64,000 bases of DNA from positions 3,527,001-3,591,000 of the forward strand of contig NZ_CP034443.1 in the NCBI RefSeq assembly GCF_003952365.1, written 5' to 3'. Below the pieces are notes generated by a model. The model saw only the letters and a list, made by a program, of their open reading frames with translations. It was not told the DNA's origin and did no database searches. Below, piece after piece: positions 28,026-36,487 of this stretch. The translations under genes and the position numbers were made by a program. This DNA comes from Mesorhizobium sp. M9A.F.Ca.ET.002.03.1.2 (GTDB lineage Bacteria; Pseudomonadota; Alphaproteobacteria; Rhizobiales; Rhizobiaceae). Position 1 is the stretch's first letter, and the number at the start of each line of letters is the position of its first letter.

Positions 28026-29222
28026 TTACTTGACGAGCGGACAGTCGCCGTCGGCGAGCGGGCGGAACGCCTTGTCGGCCGGAATGGTGGCCACAGTCTC
28101 GAAATAATCCCATGCCCCTTTCGATTGGTCCGGCTTCTTGACGCGGAACAGATACATGTCGTGCAGCTTGCGCCCGTCCGCGCGGATCGTACCCTTGCCG
28201 AACAGTGGATCGTCCGTCGGCATTTCCTTCATCTTGGCCATCACCTTGGCCGCATCCTTGTCGCCAACGGCCTCGACGGCCTTGAGATAATGCAGGACCG
28301 AAGCGTAGACTCCGGCCTCGATCATCGAAGGCTTCTGTCCGGCATTCCGCTCCTGGAAGCGGGCAGAGAATTCACGCGTTTGATCGTTCATGTCCCAGTA
28401 GAACGCGCCGGTGAGCACGAGGCCTTGCGCCACTTCGAGGCTAAGCGCATGCACGTCATTGATAAACATCAGCAGGGCGGCGAGCGATTGGCCGCCCTGC
28501 GTGATGCCGAATTCCGACGCCTGCTTGACCGCGTTGATCGTGTCGCCGCCGGCATTGGCGAGGCCGACGACCTTGGCGCCCGACCCTTGCGCCTGCAACA
28601 GGAAGGACGAGAAATCCTGGCCGGGGAAAGGATGGCGGACGGCGCCGAGCACCTTGCCGCCCGATGCTTCGACGACCGCCGACGTATCGCGCTCGAGCGC
28701 GTGGCCAAAGGCATAGTCCGCTGTGACGAAGAACCAGCTATCGCCGCCCTGCGCGACCATGGCCGAACCCGTGCCGTTGGCAAGTGCCCAGGTGTCGTAG
28801 GTCCAGTGGACGGTGTTGGGAGAACAGGCTTTGCCGGTCAGGTCGGACGAGGCCGGACCCGAGGCAAGGAAGATCTTGTTCTTCTCCTTGGTGATCTCGT
28901 TGACGGCGAGCGCCACCGACGAGGTGGGCACGTCGGCGATGACATCGACGTTTTCGGTGTCGTACCATTGGCGGGCGATGTTCGAGCCGACGTCCGGCTT
29001 GTTCTGGTGGTCGGCGGAGATGACCGACACATTGATGCCCTTGTCCGCTGCCTTGAAGTCTTCCGCCGCCATCTGGGCCGCGATGACGGAGCCTTCGCCG
29101 GCGATGTCTGCATAAATGCCGGAACGGTCATTCAAAACACCGATCTTGACGTCAGTCGCGTAGGCCGCGCCGGCCATCAGCAGGCTCGCCATTGAAGCCA
29201 GAATAAATCCGATTTTCTTCAT
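28026..29222 (-). CDS. ABC transporter substrate-binding protein (Leu/Ile/Val-binding family)
   Basis: Periplasmic receptor of 398 residues with a Sec signal peptide ending at AYA-TD (about residue 22). The mature start KIGVLNDRSGIYADIAGEGS is typical of Peripla_BP_6 proteins. DTWALANGT and FFVTADYAFGHALE mark the hinge region. Relatives bind branched-chain amino acids, urea or aromatic acids, so the true ligand is open. It lies between livF and livH, as usual. Confidence 0.9.
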   Translation of the reverse strand: MKKIGFILASMASLLMAGAAYATDVKIGVLNDRSGIYADIAGEGSVIAAQMAAEDFKAADKGINVSVISADHQNKPDVGSNIARQWYDTENVDVIADVPTSSVALAVNEITKEKNKIFLASGPASSDLTGKACSPNTVHWTYDTWALANGTGSAMVAQGGDSWFFVTADYAFGHALERDTSAVVEASGGKVLGAVRHPFPGQDFSSFLLQAQGSGAKVVGLANAGGDTINAVKQASEFGITQGGQSLAALLMFINDVHALSLEVAQGLVLTGAFYWDMNDQTREFSARFQERNAGQKPSMIEAGVYASVLHYLKAVEAVGDKDAAKVMAKMKEMPTDDPLFGKGTIRADGRKLHDMYLFRVKKPDQSKGAWDYFETVATIPADKAFRPLADGDCPLVK

Positions 29223-29269
29223 CGCTACTTCCCTCCGATTTGCGGCGCAACGCGCCGTTGATGATTGCC

Positions 29270-30016
29270 TCAGACACCGAGATAGGCGTGCAGCTTGTCG
29301 ATGTTGGCGTCGAGTTCGCCGTTGGGGATCGTGTCGATCACGCGCCCCTGTTCCACCACGTAGTGCCGGTCCGCGACCAACGCGGCGAAATGAAAATTCT
29401 GTTCGACGAGCACGATCGTGAATCCCTCGTCCTTGAGCCGGGCAATGGTGCGGCCGATCTGCTGCACGATGACGGGCGCAAGCCCTTCGGTCGGCTCGTC
29501 GAGCAGCAAGAGCTTCGCGCCCGTCCGCAAGATCCGGCCGATGGCGAGCATCTGCTGTTCGCCGCCCGAGAGCTTGGTGCCTTGGCTCGAAAGCCGCTCC
29601 TTCAGGTTCGGGAAGAGCTCGAAAATCTGCTCCACGGTGAGCCCGCCGGGGCGCACCTGCGGCGGCAGCATCAAATTCTCCTCGACCGAGAGGCTTGAGA
29701 AGATCGCGCGCTCCTCCGGGCAGTAGGCGATGCCCATCTGTGCGATCGACCGCGACGGCAGCTTGATCGTCTCCCGGCCGTCGTAGGTGACCGAGCCCGA
29801 GCGCTTGGAAAGAATGCCCATGACGGCCTTCAGCGTCGTCGTCTTGCCGGCGCCGTTGCGGCCGAGCAGCGTCACCACTTCGCCTTGACCAATCTCGAAA
29901 CTCACGCCGTGAAGCACATGGCTCTCGCCGTACCAGCCCTGCAGGCCATCGACGCGCAGCAGAGGTCTCGCCGAGGCGGCAGCAGCCGGCCTGTTCGCAA
30001 ATTCAGCTTCAGTCAT
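29270..30016 (-). CDS. livF: Branched-chain amino acid ABC transporter ATPase LivF
   Basis: A 248-residue ATPase with Walker A GRNGAGKT, signature LSGGEQQMLAIGR, Walker B LLLLDEPTEGLAP and the C-terminal RYVVEQGRVIDT-like strand of LivF proteins (here HYVVEQGRVIDT). Its start overlaps the livG stop by 8 bp. It partners LivG under LivHM. Confidence 0.93.
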   Translation of the reverse strand: MTEAEFANRPAAAASARPLLRVDGLQGWYGESHVLHGVSFEIGQGEVVTLLGRNGAGKTTTLKAVMGILSKRSGSVTYDGRETIKLPSRSIAQMGIAYCPEERAIFSSLSVEENLMLPPQVRPGGLTVEQIFELFPNLKERLSSQGTKLSGGEQQMLAIGRILRTGAKLLLLDEPTEGLAPVIVQQIGRTIARLKDEGFTIVLVEQNFHFAALVADRHYVVEQGRVIDTIPNGELDANIDKLHAYLGV

Positions 30017-30764
30017 GTCCAGCCCCGATATAGGCTTCGATAACTCGCGGATCCTTGGAAACGGCGGCGTAGTCGCCTTCAGCGAGGACTTTGCCGCGTG
30101 CGAGCACGGTGATGCGGTTCGACAGCGAGGCGACGACCGACAGATTGTGCTCGACCATCAAAATGGTGCGGTTCTTGGAGATGCGGCGGATCAGCGCCGA
30201 GATGCGCTCGATGTCCTCTTGCGCCATGCCGGCCATAGGCTCATCGAGGAGCAGCATTTCGGGGTTCAGTGCCAGCGTCGTCGCGATCTCGAGCGCGCGC
30301 TTGCGGCCGTAGGGCAGATCGCTGGCGCGGATATCCGAAAACGCGGTCAGGCCGACATCGGCGAGAAGAGCCGCAGCCTCGCTATTGAATTGGGAGAGCA
30401 CTTTCTCGGAGCGCCAGAAATCGAAACTGTCGCCGCGCCGGCGCTGCAGCGCGATGCGGACATTCTCGAGCGCCGTCATGTGCGGAAACACCGCCGATAT
30501 CTGGAAGGAGCGCACAAGGCCCAGCCGAGCGATGTCGGCCGGCTGCATCCTGGTGATGTCCCGGCCTTGGTAGCGGATCGCGCCGCGCGTTGGCTGCAGG
30601 AATTTGGTCAGCAAGTTGAAGAGAGTCGTCTTGCCTGCGCCATTGGGGCCGATCAGCGCGTGGATCGATCCCCGCTCCACCGTCAAATCGACATTGTTGA
30701 CAGCAACAAAACCCTTAAATTCCTTAGTCAATCCCGCTGCTTCGAGGATTGCTCCGGAATTCAT
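30009..30764 (-). CDS. livG: Branched-chain amino acid ABC transporter ATPase LivG
   Basis: A 251-residue ATPase starting MNSGAILEAAGLTKEF at 30764. Walker A is GPNGAGKT; the signature has the typical LivG form LPYGRKRALEIA in place of LSGGQ; Walker B is MLLLDEPMAGM and the H-loop MVEHN. The start overlaps the stop of a tiny upstream ORF (ATGA), which is why the longer upstream frame is rejected. Confidence 0.92.
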   Translation of the reverse strand: MNSGAILEAAGLTKEFKGFVAVNNVDLTVERGSIHALIGPNGAGKTTLFNLLTKFLQPTRGAIRYQGRDITRMQPADIARLGLVRSFQISAVFPHMTALENVRIALQRRRGDSFDFWRSEKVLSQFNSEAAALLADVGLTAFSDIRASDLPYGRKRALEIATTLALNPEMLLLDEPMAGMAQEDIERISALIRRISKNRTILMVEHNLSVVASLSNRITVLARGKVLAEGDYAAVSKDPRVIEAYIGAGHD

Positions 30765-30844
30765 GCGCGGCGGCCTTCGCCCGTCATCGGCGTGAAAACG
30801 TGGAAACGCGCTGCGAGGCTGTCCGCCCCCAGGGTGACTTCCAT
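30761..30844 (-). CDS. Candidate 27-codon leader ORF of the liv-type operon
   Basis: A short frame begins with ATG at 30844 behind a strong GGGAGGAAAC ribosome site and ends in an ATGA overlap with livG. It encodes MEVTLGADSLAARFHVFTPM plus seven residues, with no clear family. The ribosome site and coupling argue that it is translated. It may couple ribosomes onto livG, or it may be the scar of a deleted gene like the thiolase remnant at 21.7 kb. Confidence 0.5.
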   Translation of the reverse strand: MEVTLGADSLAARFHVFTPMTGEGRRA

Positions 30845-31010
30845 GGTTTCCTCCCGTGGCTTCCCCGTTCGCAAACAAACGACCTAATGCACATCGCGTC
30901 AAGGCTGCAATTTTTCAGAAGCGTCGAACTTCGCGAAACGTTTGAGCCAACGTCCTTGGCGCAGGGCCGCCTGGAGAAGCTGGCGAGCAGTTGGAATGAC
31001 ATCCGATAGG

Positions 31011-31025
31011 GCGGTCATTGACCGC
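31011..31025. promoter_or_regulatory. Perfect 15-bp palindrome in the liv upstream gap
   Basis: GCGGTCA-T-TGACCGC lies in the 362-bp gap between the liv operon and the glycine-rich protein gene, about 165 bp before the leader ORF. It could be an operator for either divergent unit. Nothing else recognisable is in this gap. Confidence 0.35.
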
Positions 31026-31206
31026 ACTAGGCGTTGTTGCCGAACCCGCTTCTGATGCCGGCCACTGCCTGTACCGCGCCCTTGATACACCGGAGTCATC
31101 CTCTAGTTACCTCCGTGGGCACCTCGGTCGCGAGTTTGCCTGGAGGTAGCGGCAGTTGCGCCGTTCTGACTGCATGCCGCGGAAAGACGGTTGGACCGAC
31201 GCACTT

Positions 31207-31812
31207 ATGGAGGTGGAAGTGCGTCAATCCCTTGGATCCAGCTGGGTATATTTCGCATTCGCGTGCTCGATCGCGATAGCTTGCGCAGGAGCTGCAGCCG
31301 GCGCCCAGGGCGGCGGAGGGCACGGGGCTGGCGGCCAGAACGGCGAAGGCCATGGCGCTGGCAGCGATAAAGGCGGAGGCCATGGCGCTGGCAGCCAGCG
31401 CGGCAAAGGCGGCGCGCACAAAGGAGCTGGCGACGACGCGACCAGCACGAGGGCCGCCACTGCCGCCAGTGTCGTCCCGTCTGTAGAGGCTGGACAGTCG
31501 CTCGGCCTCCCGCCCGCACTCCAGCCTCCTGGCGACAGTCAATTAACTGTCAGTCCAATCAAAGCGCTGCCGGGCGTCCCGGACGAAGTCGTTCGCGCCT
31601 GCCACGATGCAATCGAGGTGGCCGCCGCCCCGTTTGGCGCGACCAGTGTGCGCGTCAGCAGCGCAGGTTTCATACGGCAGTTGAGCCCAGATATGATCTC
31701 GGCTCCCATCAAGGTCAGCATCGACTATGGACGGCAAGGCAAAGTGGAAACGCGGCAGGCGCCGGTCAATTGCGAATTGAACGCGAAAGGCAGCGTGGTC
31801 GGGCTGACATAG
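31207..31812 (+). CDS. Hypothetical exported Gly/His-rich protein
   Basis: A 201-residue protein of unknown function. After a start at ATG 31207 a hydrophobic segment (VYFAFACSIAIACAGAAAGA) acts as a signal peptide. A low-complexity part made of three ten-residue repeats (GGxGHGAGxx) follows. The C-terminal 80 residues look folded (LPGVPDEVVRACHDAIEVAA, DMISAPIKVSIDYGRQG) and carry a possible disulfide pair. Upstream in-frame TTG and ATG starts exist without a ribosome site. I do not recognise the family. Confidence 0.6.
   Translation: MEVEVRQSLGSSWVYFAFACSIAIACAGAAAGAQGGGGHGAGGQNGEGHGAGSDKGGGHGAGSQRGKGGAHKGAGDDATSTRAATAASVVPSVEAGQSLGLPPALQPPGDSQLTVSPIKALPGVPDEVVRACHDAIEVAAAPFGATSVRVSSAGFIRQLSPDMISAPIKVSIDYGRQGKVETRQAPVNCELNAKGSVVGLT
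31312..31401 (+). repeat. Three 30-bp tandem repeats inside the Gly/His-rich gene
   Basis: Three units beginning GGCGGAGGGCACGG, GGCGAAGGCCATGG and GGCGGAGGCCATGG at 31312, 31342 and 31372 encode the GxGHGAG decapeptides. The period is a multiple of three, so copy-number change keeps the frame. Confidence 0.75.
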
Positions 31813-31909
31813 CGCATCGCGGAACCCCTCGCCGGCGAGAGCAGATGAATTCGAATGGGGTGGTTCATCCTGGCCTTCAACAGCAGGACAGCGCCAGTCG
31901 TTTTGGTAA

Positions 31910-33865
31910 TCACTCCAATGTCGCGTAACTTGGCCTGAGGGAATAGGGAAGTGCGATAGAACGCATTCGGGCAATCCGCGACGGATTGCGAACCTTGCTG
32001 CGTGCAGTCTTCTGGCTGAAAGCCTTCACCCGGCTGGTATCGGCTGCGCGGCCAGAGCGCGGCTTCAGCGGCTGCTCAATCTGCGCGCTGCGACGCTCAG
32101 CCCTGAGCCTGTCATTATCCGCGCGCGCGGCGGCCAGGTCGCGTGCAAGAGAAACTGTCGCTTCACGTTGCTTGTCCAGAGCCTCCTTCAGTCTGGCGAC
32201 CTGTATCAAAAGTGCTCGGGAGGCGTCGCTCTCGAGGCGAGCTTTATCGAGAACCTGATGGGTCGAGACTGCTGCGGCGCGTTCTCGTGCCAGAGCCTGC
32301 GCTGTCTCGGTTGCAGTTTGCTCGGCACGCTCTTTCGCTGAGACTGCTCTGACTCGCTCCCGTTCAGCCGCGTCGCGCTCGAGGCGAGCTTTTTTCAGCT
32401 CGTCACGAGTCGACGCTGCTGCAGCGCGTTCTCGCGCCAGCGCCTGCTCCGTCTCGGCTGTGGTCTGCTCGACGCGTTCTCTCGCTGTGACTGCACCGGT
32501 CCGTTCCTGCTCAGCCGCGTCTGCGCGCTCCACGAGCGCGGCATTGGACAGGTTCATTTCGGCGAGATCGTCACGAAGGTCCTCTGACTTCCGGCGCTCG
32601 TCGTCGAGCATTCCGCTCGCTTGCGCCAGCGAAGCCTTGGCCTTAGTGCGATGCTCGGCGGCGTCGGCCTCAAGCTGTCCAATTTGCGCCCGCGCTCGCG
32701 ATAGATCACGCGTCAGCCGTTCGGTTCGCTGACGCTCCAGATGAGCAGCGGGCATCTCCGTAAGGACATAGTTGGTGGCTTCGCGCAGCAGCGCGCGGGC
32801 ATCTCCCACAATGCGCTGCAACGCATCAAGCGTGCGGGCTGCCGCGAGGTCGTTGCGCAATCGCTCCTCGCGTGCGTTGTCGGCGGCTGCCATGCTTGTC
32901 CTCAGCGCGTCGATCTGCTTATGCGACTCGAGGAGCGCTCCCTGCAGAGCGGCGCTCCTGGCGCGCTCGCCTTCCGCCGCCCGGTGATCCTGGCTTGCCA
33001 ATTCCCTCGCAGCAGTTGCCTGAGCACCGGCTGCCCCCAATTTCGCCTGGGAAGCCGTGAGATCCGGGCTGAGCAATTCGACACTCATGCGCTCGTCACC
33101 GTGAGCTGTTCTACGCATGTCTAATGCAGCATTCGCCTGTATCTCGAAGAGTCGCGAAGGGTCCGGATGGGCCTGGCCTTGAGCCTGCGAAATGGCGGGG
33201 GCGCTGTCGACCCAGTTTTGTCTCGGCATCGCATAGCCAAGCGGCGCCGCCAGACAGATTGCAACGCCGAAGCGGGACACAAGACCGATCGGCCTGCGAA
33301 CGCGAGGAGATGAGGCCGTCGCGATGGTCAGGTCGGAATCCTGAGCTGTGACCTTCAAGCCGCCACGCGCCGGATTGGCCAACTGAGCAACTTTGCGCGG
33401 GCCAGCCTTATGACGCAACTGGTCATCGATTTCTCTGATCGACGCCGCAACTCGGCCGGATTGCGGTATGTCCGTCGCGGATGCGAAAGCGTTGGGTTGG
33501 GCCACTAACGAGCTCTCGCAAGGTTCGGAAATTACGTCGAAATACTCGATTCGCACCCCGAACCGAAGGTACTTGGCATGCTGAGGCGGAACGTCCAGGT
33601 CTGCCGTGTCTGAGGTCACGGCAACCTGAGAAGAAGCTGGCTCGGTTGCAACGTCGATCGGGCTTTCCCAATCCCAAGAAGATTCCTCGGTGGGATCAGA
33701 TATGCCTTCGCTGAGGTCGGCATCTGGTTTCATGTGACGCCGTTGGACAGAGATAAGGATACGCCTGAGCACAAGACAGACGCCCACCGATGCAAGTGTT
33801 GCTATCCCGCCCAGGACGGCGAGATCTGCGTTGTTTGCGTAAATTTCGGCAAGGTGATTTGGCAT
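31910..33865 (-). CDS. Large membrane-anchored coiled-coil protein of unknown function
   Basis: A 651-residue protein. A membrane segment lies near residues 13-35 (AVLGGIATLASVGVCLVLRR), followed by an acidic, disordered stretch, and a second hydrophobic segment is near 199-213. From about 265 to 605 it is a long Ala/Glu/Arg-rich coiled coil. Two adjacent 49-residue units at 450-498 and 499-547 are close copies. The tail is very basic. It could be a structural or envelope-spanning protein; relatives in rhizobia are only called hypothetical. No operon partner is apparent. Confidence 0.7.
   Translation of the reverse strand: MPNHLAEIYANNADLAVLGGIATLASVGVCLVLRRILISVQRRHMKPDADLSEGISDPTEESSWDWESPIDVATEPASSQVAVTSDTADLDVPPQHAKYLRFGVRIEYFDVISEPCESSLVAQPNAFASATDIPQSGRVAASIREIDDQLRHKAGPRKVAQLANPARGGLKVTAQDSDLTIATASSPRVRRPIGLVSRFGVAICLAAPLGYAMPRQNWVDSAPAISQAQGQAHPDPSRLFEIQANAALDMRRTAHGDERMSVELLSPDLTASQAKLGAAGAQATAARELASQDHRAAEGERARSAALQGALLESHKQIDALRTSMAAADNAREERLRNDLAAARTLDALQRIVGDARALLREATNYVLTEMPAAHLERQRTERLTRDLSRARAQIGQLEADAAEHRTKAKASLAQASGMLDDERRKSEDLRDDLAEMNLSNAALVERADAAEQERTGAVTARERVEQTTAETEQALARERAAAASTRDELKKARLERDAAERERVRAVSAKERAEQTATETAQALARERAAAVSTHQVLDKARLESDASRALLIQVARLKEALDKQREATVSLARDLAAARADNDRLRAERRSAQIEQPLKPRSGRAADTSRVKAFSQKTARSKVRNPSRIARMRSIALPYSLRPSYATLE
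32225..32518 (-). repeat. Two 147-bp tandem repeats in the coiled-coil gene
   Basis: Units 32372-32518 and 32225-32371 each encode 49 residues running from AAEQERT or AAERERV to ARLERD or ARLESD. They share the ALARERAAA core. This is a recent in-frame duplication that lengthens the coiled coil by seven heptads (49 = 7x7). Confidence 0.75.
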
Positions 33866-34181
33866 TGCCGGGCCTGTGCGTTTTGGTGTGTATCCTCAAG
33901 CTCGCGAAGCGGTGTTTGGTCCCTTACCTTGGTGCTGGCTAACGCCGTTGGTCGCCCTCGAAGCTGTTACTTTCTCCAGTGCACGAATTGCTGTTGCATG
34001 GCGCAGCGCCGGTTGCGCGCTAATCGACATGCCGGCGCAGATGGATACTTGAAGATGCCGTGGTAGCCGATTCTCTGCCGCTCTTGACGACGGCGAAGTT
34101 GCATTGCGGGCATTGGGAAAGTCAGACCAACAGAAAATAGGCTGGGAGAGAGGGACATTGCAGCGCTTCGCATTCTAGAGG
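33866..34181. other. 316-bp stretch without a supported gene
   Basis: Between the coiled-coil gene and the next small gene I see no convincing coding region. One plus-strand frame ends with a cysteine-rich tail (FLQCTNCCCMAQRRLRANR near 33970-34030), which may be the relic of a small zinc-ribbon protein, but it lacks a start and ribosome site. Confidence 0.4.
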
Positions 34182-34382
34182 TTAGTCCAGCGTCTCGACG
34201 ATGAAGGATGCGGCAATCAAATCGTCGGCATCGATTCTGCCCTTGCCGTCCTCCATGGCGGCTGCAACCTTTCGAAAGGTCTCCAGTTCGCGCACGGTAA
34301 TCCGGGCTCCGCGCATCCTCTCGTTGAGGTCCGTCACGCGCATTCGGAGTGCCTGGGACGCTCCAATCTCACGGTTCGACAT
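34182..34382 (-). CDS. Small hypothetical protein, 66 residues
   Basis: Starts MSNREIGASQALRMRV and is predicted to be mostly helical, with ITVRELETFRKVAAAMEDG and a C-terminal DADDLIAASFIVETLD. AAGGAGG lies 12 bases before the ATG at 34382, slightly far; a GTG at 34391 would be too close. It is cytoplasmic, with no family recognised. A 66-aa acidic helical protein of this kind could be a regulatory or adaptor protein. Confidence 0.55.
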   Translation of the reverse strand: MSNREIGASQALRMRVTDLNERMRGARITVRELETFRKVAAAMEDGKGRIDADDLIAASFIVETLD

Positions 34383-34454
34383 CGCGATCACATTCCTCCT
34401 TGCTTGGCCACACGCCGCACCTTTCGGCATGGCGGGTCCTCCCAGTCGCTTAGG

Positions 34455-34751
34455 TCATTCAATGATTTTGATGATCTTGCGTGTGCCTGGATCAACGACA
34501 ACGGTCCGGTTGTCGACCACCACGTAACGATATTCGGTGTCGGGGACTTCATGAAGCTCGACGGTATCGGGCAGCGGTGAGCCGATATTGAGCTCCACTC
34601 CAGGGATTTTCACCGATGCAAGCGGCTGCTTTTTTACATATTCCCTGATGACGGTCTCCTGTTCAGGCGCGATGATCACGTCCTGAGCGGCAGCGGCGCC
34701 GACACCTGCCAGCAGCAGAAATCCCGCGGCTGTGGAAAGATGCATTCTCAT
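34455..34751 (-). CDS. DUF1236-like exported protein
   Basis: A 98-residue protein with a clean signal peptide (MRMHLSTAAGFLLLAGVGAA, cleavage after AAA-QD). The mature part has the VxVxPGTRKIIKIIE ending and TEYRYVVVDNRTVVVDP segment seen in DUF1236 proteins of Rhizobiales. AAGGAGAT sits six bases before the ATG. It is periplasmic and of unknown function. Confidence 0.75.
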   Translation of the reverse strand: MRMHLSTAAGFLLLAGVGAAAAQDVIIAPEQETVIREYVKKQPLASVKIPGVELNIGSPLPDTVELHEVPDTEYRYVVVDNRTVVVDPGTRKIIKIIE

Positions 34752-35004
34752 AGCTATCTCCTTCGTAAGATCTTTTGTGCTGGGGCGCGCTCGGTCCACC
34801 CAAACCTGAGGGAACCGCAAACGTTCCTCAGTTGGGCTTCGGTCTGATCCGACGTAAGACCTAAGTCTTTCCTGTTTCGCGCAATAGGCTGGCCATTAAC
34901 CGTTCGGTAACCCTCCGAACTCGAAAGTCAGAAAGGAGTGGCTCCTTTAGCCCCGATAAATGTTAGGGCTGATATCGGAGCGAGACAAAGGAGAAAAGAC
35001 CGGG

Positions 35005-36396
35005 ATGGCCACGGTATTGAACGCCAAGGGCGTTCCACTCCCCTACAGCGGGTCCTCCGTAAAGTGGTACTCGGCGACGAATTCCGGCCCAACGCTTTAT
35101 GGCAGCATCTACAACGACTCGATCTACGGCGATGGCAGCGTCACCGTCACAATGTATGGCGGCAAAGGCGATGACATTTATTATCTGTATGCCTCGAAAA
35201 ACAAGGCGGTCGAGCTGCCCAACGAGGGTGTCGATACCATCTCGACCTGGATGAGCTATACGCTTCCAGCAAATTTCGAGAACCTGACGGTCACCGGCGA
35301 CAAACGCTATGCTTTCGGAAACGCGCTAGACAACATCGTTACCGGCGGCTCCGGCCAACAGACGCTCGACGGCTTGCAGGGCAACGACGTGCTCAAGGGC
35401 GGATCCGGGGCGGATATTTTCGTCGTGACCGAAGGTAATGGCAGTGACCTTATCCTTGACTTTCGCGCCGAAGATACCGTGCGCGTCGGGAGCTACGGCT
35501 TCACCTCCTTCGACGAGGTGCGTGCCAACATGGTCCAGTTGGGAGCCAACGTCCGACTTAATCTGTCCGATAGCGAGTTTCTCGTCTTCGCCAACAAGAC
35601 TATCGGCGAGTTCACCGCAAGTCAGTTTAAGCTGGCCGTGGACAGGTCGGCTTTGGAACTTACATTTTCCGATGAGTTCGACACGCTGAACCTGTGGAAT
35701 GGCTCGAGTGGCACCTGGGACTCGAACTTCCCGTGGGGAGCCGCGAACGGCAGCTCGATCACGAGCGCCAACGAGCTTCAATGGTACATTGATACCGACT
35801 ACGCTCAGACGAGTTCCGTCAACCCATTCAGCGTTGAGGACGGTGTTCTCACGATTACTGCCGCCCAGGCTCCTGCGGCGATCCGGCCCTACATAAACAA
35901 TTACAAATACACGTCAGGAGTGCTGACGACCTACGAATCCTTCGCGCAGACCTACGGCTATTTCGAAATTCGCGCCGACATGCCCGAAAATCAAGGTGTA
36001 TGGCCTGCCTTCTGGCTTCTCCCGGCGGACGGCTCCTGGCCACCGGAACTGGACGTCATAGAGATGTTCGGTCAGGATCCAAACAAGCTCATTCTGACGG
36101 CTCACTCGAACGCGACGGGAACTCAAACGAAAGTGGGCGCGACGGCCTATACCTCGGATACCGAAGGCTTCCACACATACGGGGTGCTGTGGACAGAAGA
36201 CGAACTCGTCTGGTATTTCGACGACGTCGAAGTTGCACGTGCCGCAACGCCTGCCGACATGCACGATCCGATGTATATGGTGGTGAATATGGGGGTTGGT
36301 GGCCTCGCGGGAGCGCCCGCTGACGGGCTTGCGACGCCTGCAGAAATGCAGATCGACTACATCCATGCCTATGCGTTGAACGATTGGATTATCTAA
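35005..36396 (+). CDS. GH16 endo-beta-glycanase with RTX region (ExsH-like)
   Basis: A 463-residue secreted glycanase. The first 215 residues hold a beta-roll type region with RTX nonapeptides (GGSGQQTL, LQGNDVLKGGSGADIF, residues 113-139). The GH16 domain fills 220-460, with the catalytic ELDVIE motif: Glu348 nucleophile, Asp350 and acid/base Glu353. There is no N-terminal signal peptide, as expected for type I export. ExsH of Sinorhizobium meliloti, which shortens succinoglycan, has nearly the same length and is exported by PrsDE. An ABC exporter and HlyD protein follow here. The exact polysaccharide is inferred. Confidence 0.88.
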   Translation: MATVLNAKGVPLPYSGSSVKWYSATNSGPTLYGSIYNDSIYGDGSVTVTMYGGKGDDIYYLYASKNKAVELPNEGVDTISTWMSYTLPANFENLTVTGDKRYAFGNALDNIVTGGSGQQTLDGLQGNDVLKGGSGADIFVVTEGNGSDLILDFRAEDTVRVGSYGFTSFDEVRANMVQLGANVRLNLSDSEFLVFANKTIGEFTASQFKLAVDRSALELTFSDEFDTLNLWNGSSGTWDSNFPWGAANGSSITSANELQWYIDTDYAQTSSVNPFSVEDGVLTITAAQAPAAIRPYINNYKYTSGVLTTYESFAQTYGYFEIRADMPENQGVWPAFWLLPADGSWPPELDVIEMFGQDPNKLILTAHSNATGTQTKVGATAYTSDTEGFHTYGVLWTEDELVWYFDDVEVARAATPADMHDPMYMVVNMGVGGLAGAPADGLATPAEMQIDYIHAYALNDWII

Positions 36397-36487
36397 GCGT
36401 AATACACGACGGTGGGTTCGGCACGGACACGTTCGGCAGGCCTCGGGCGCGATCATTGCGGCCTGAGACTGAACTGATGTGAAGGCG

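Noticed and set aside
31312..32518. CRISPR-like array
   Set aside because: The repeats are adjacent coding repeats with no unique spacers; both sets keep the reading frame of a protein.
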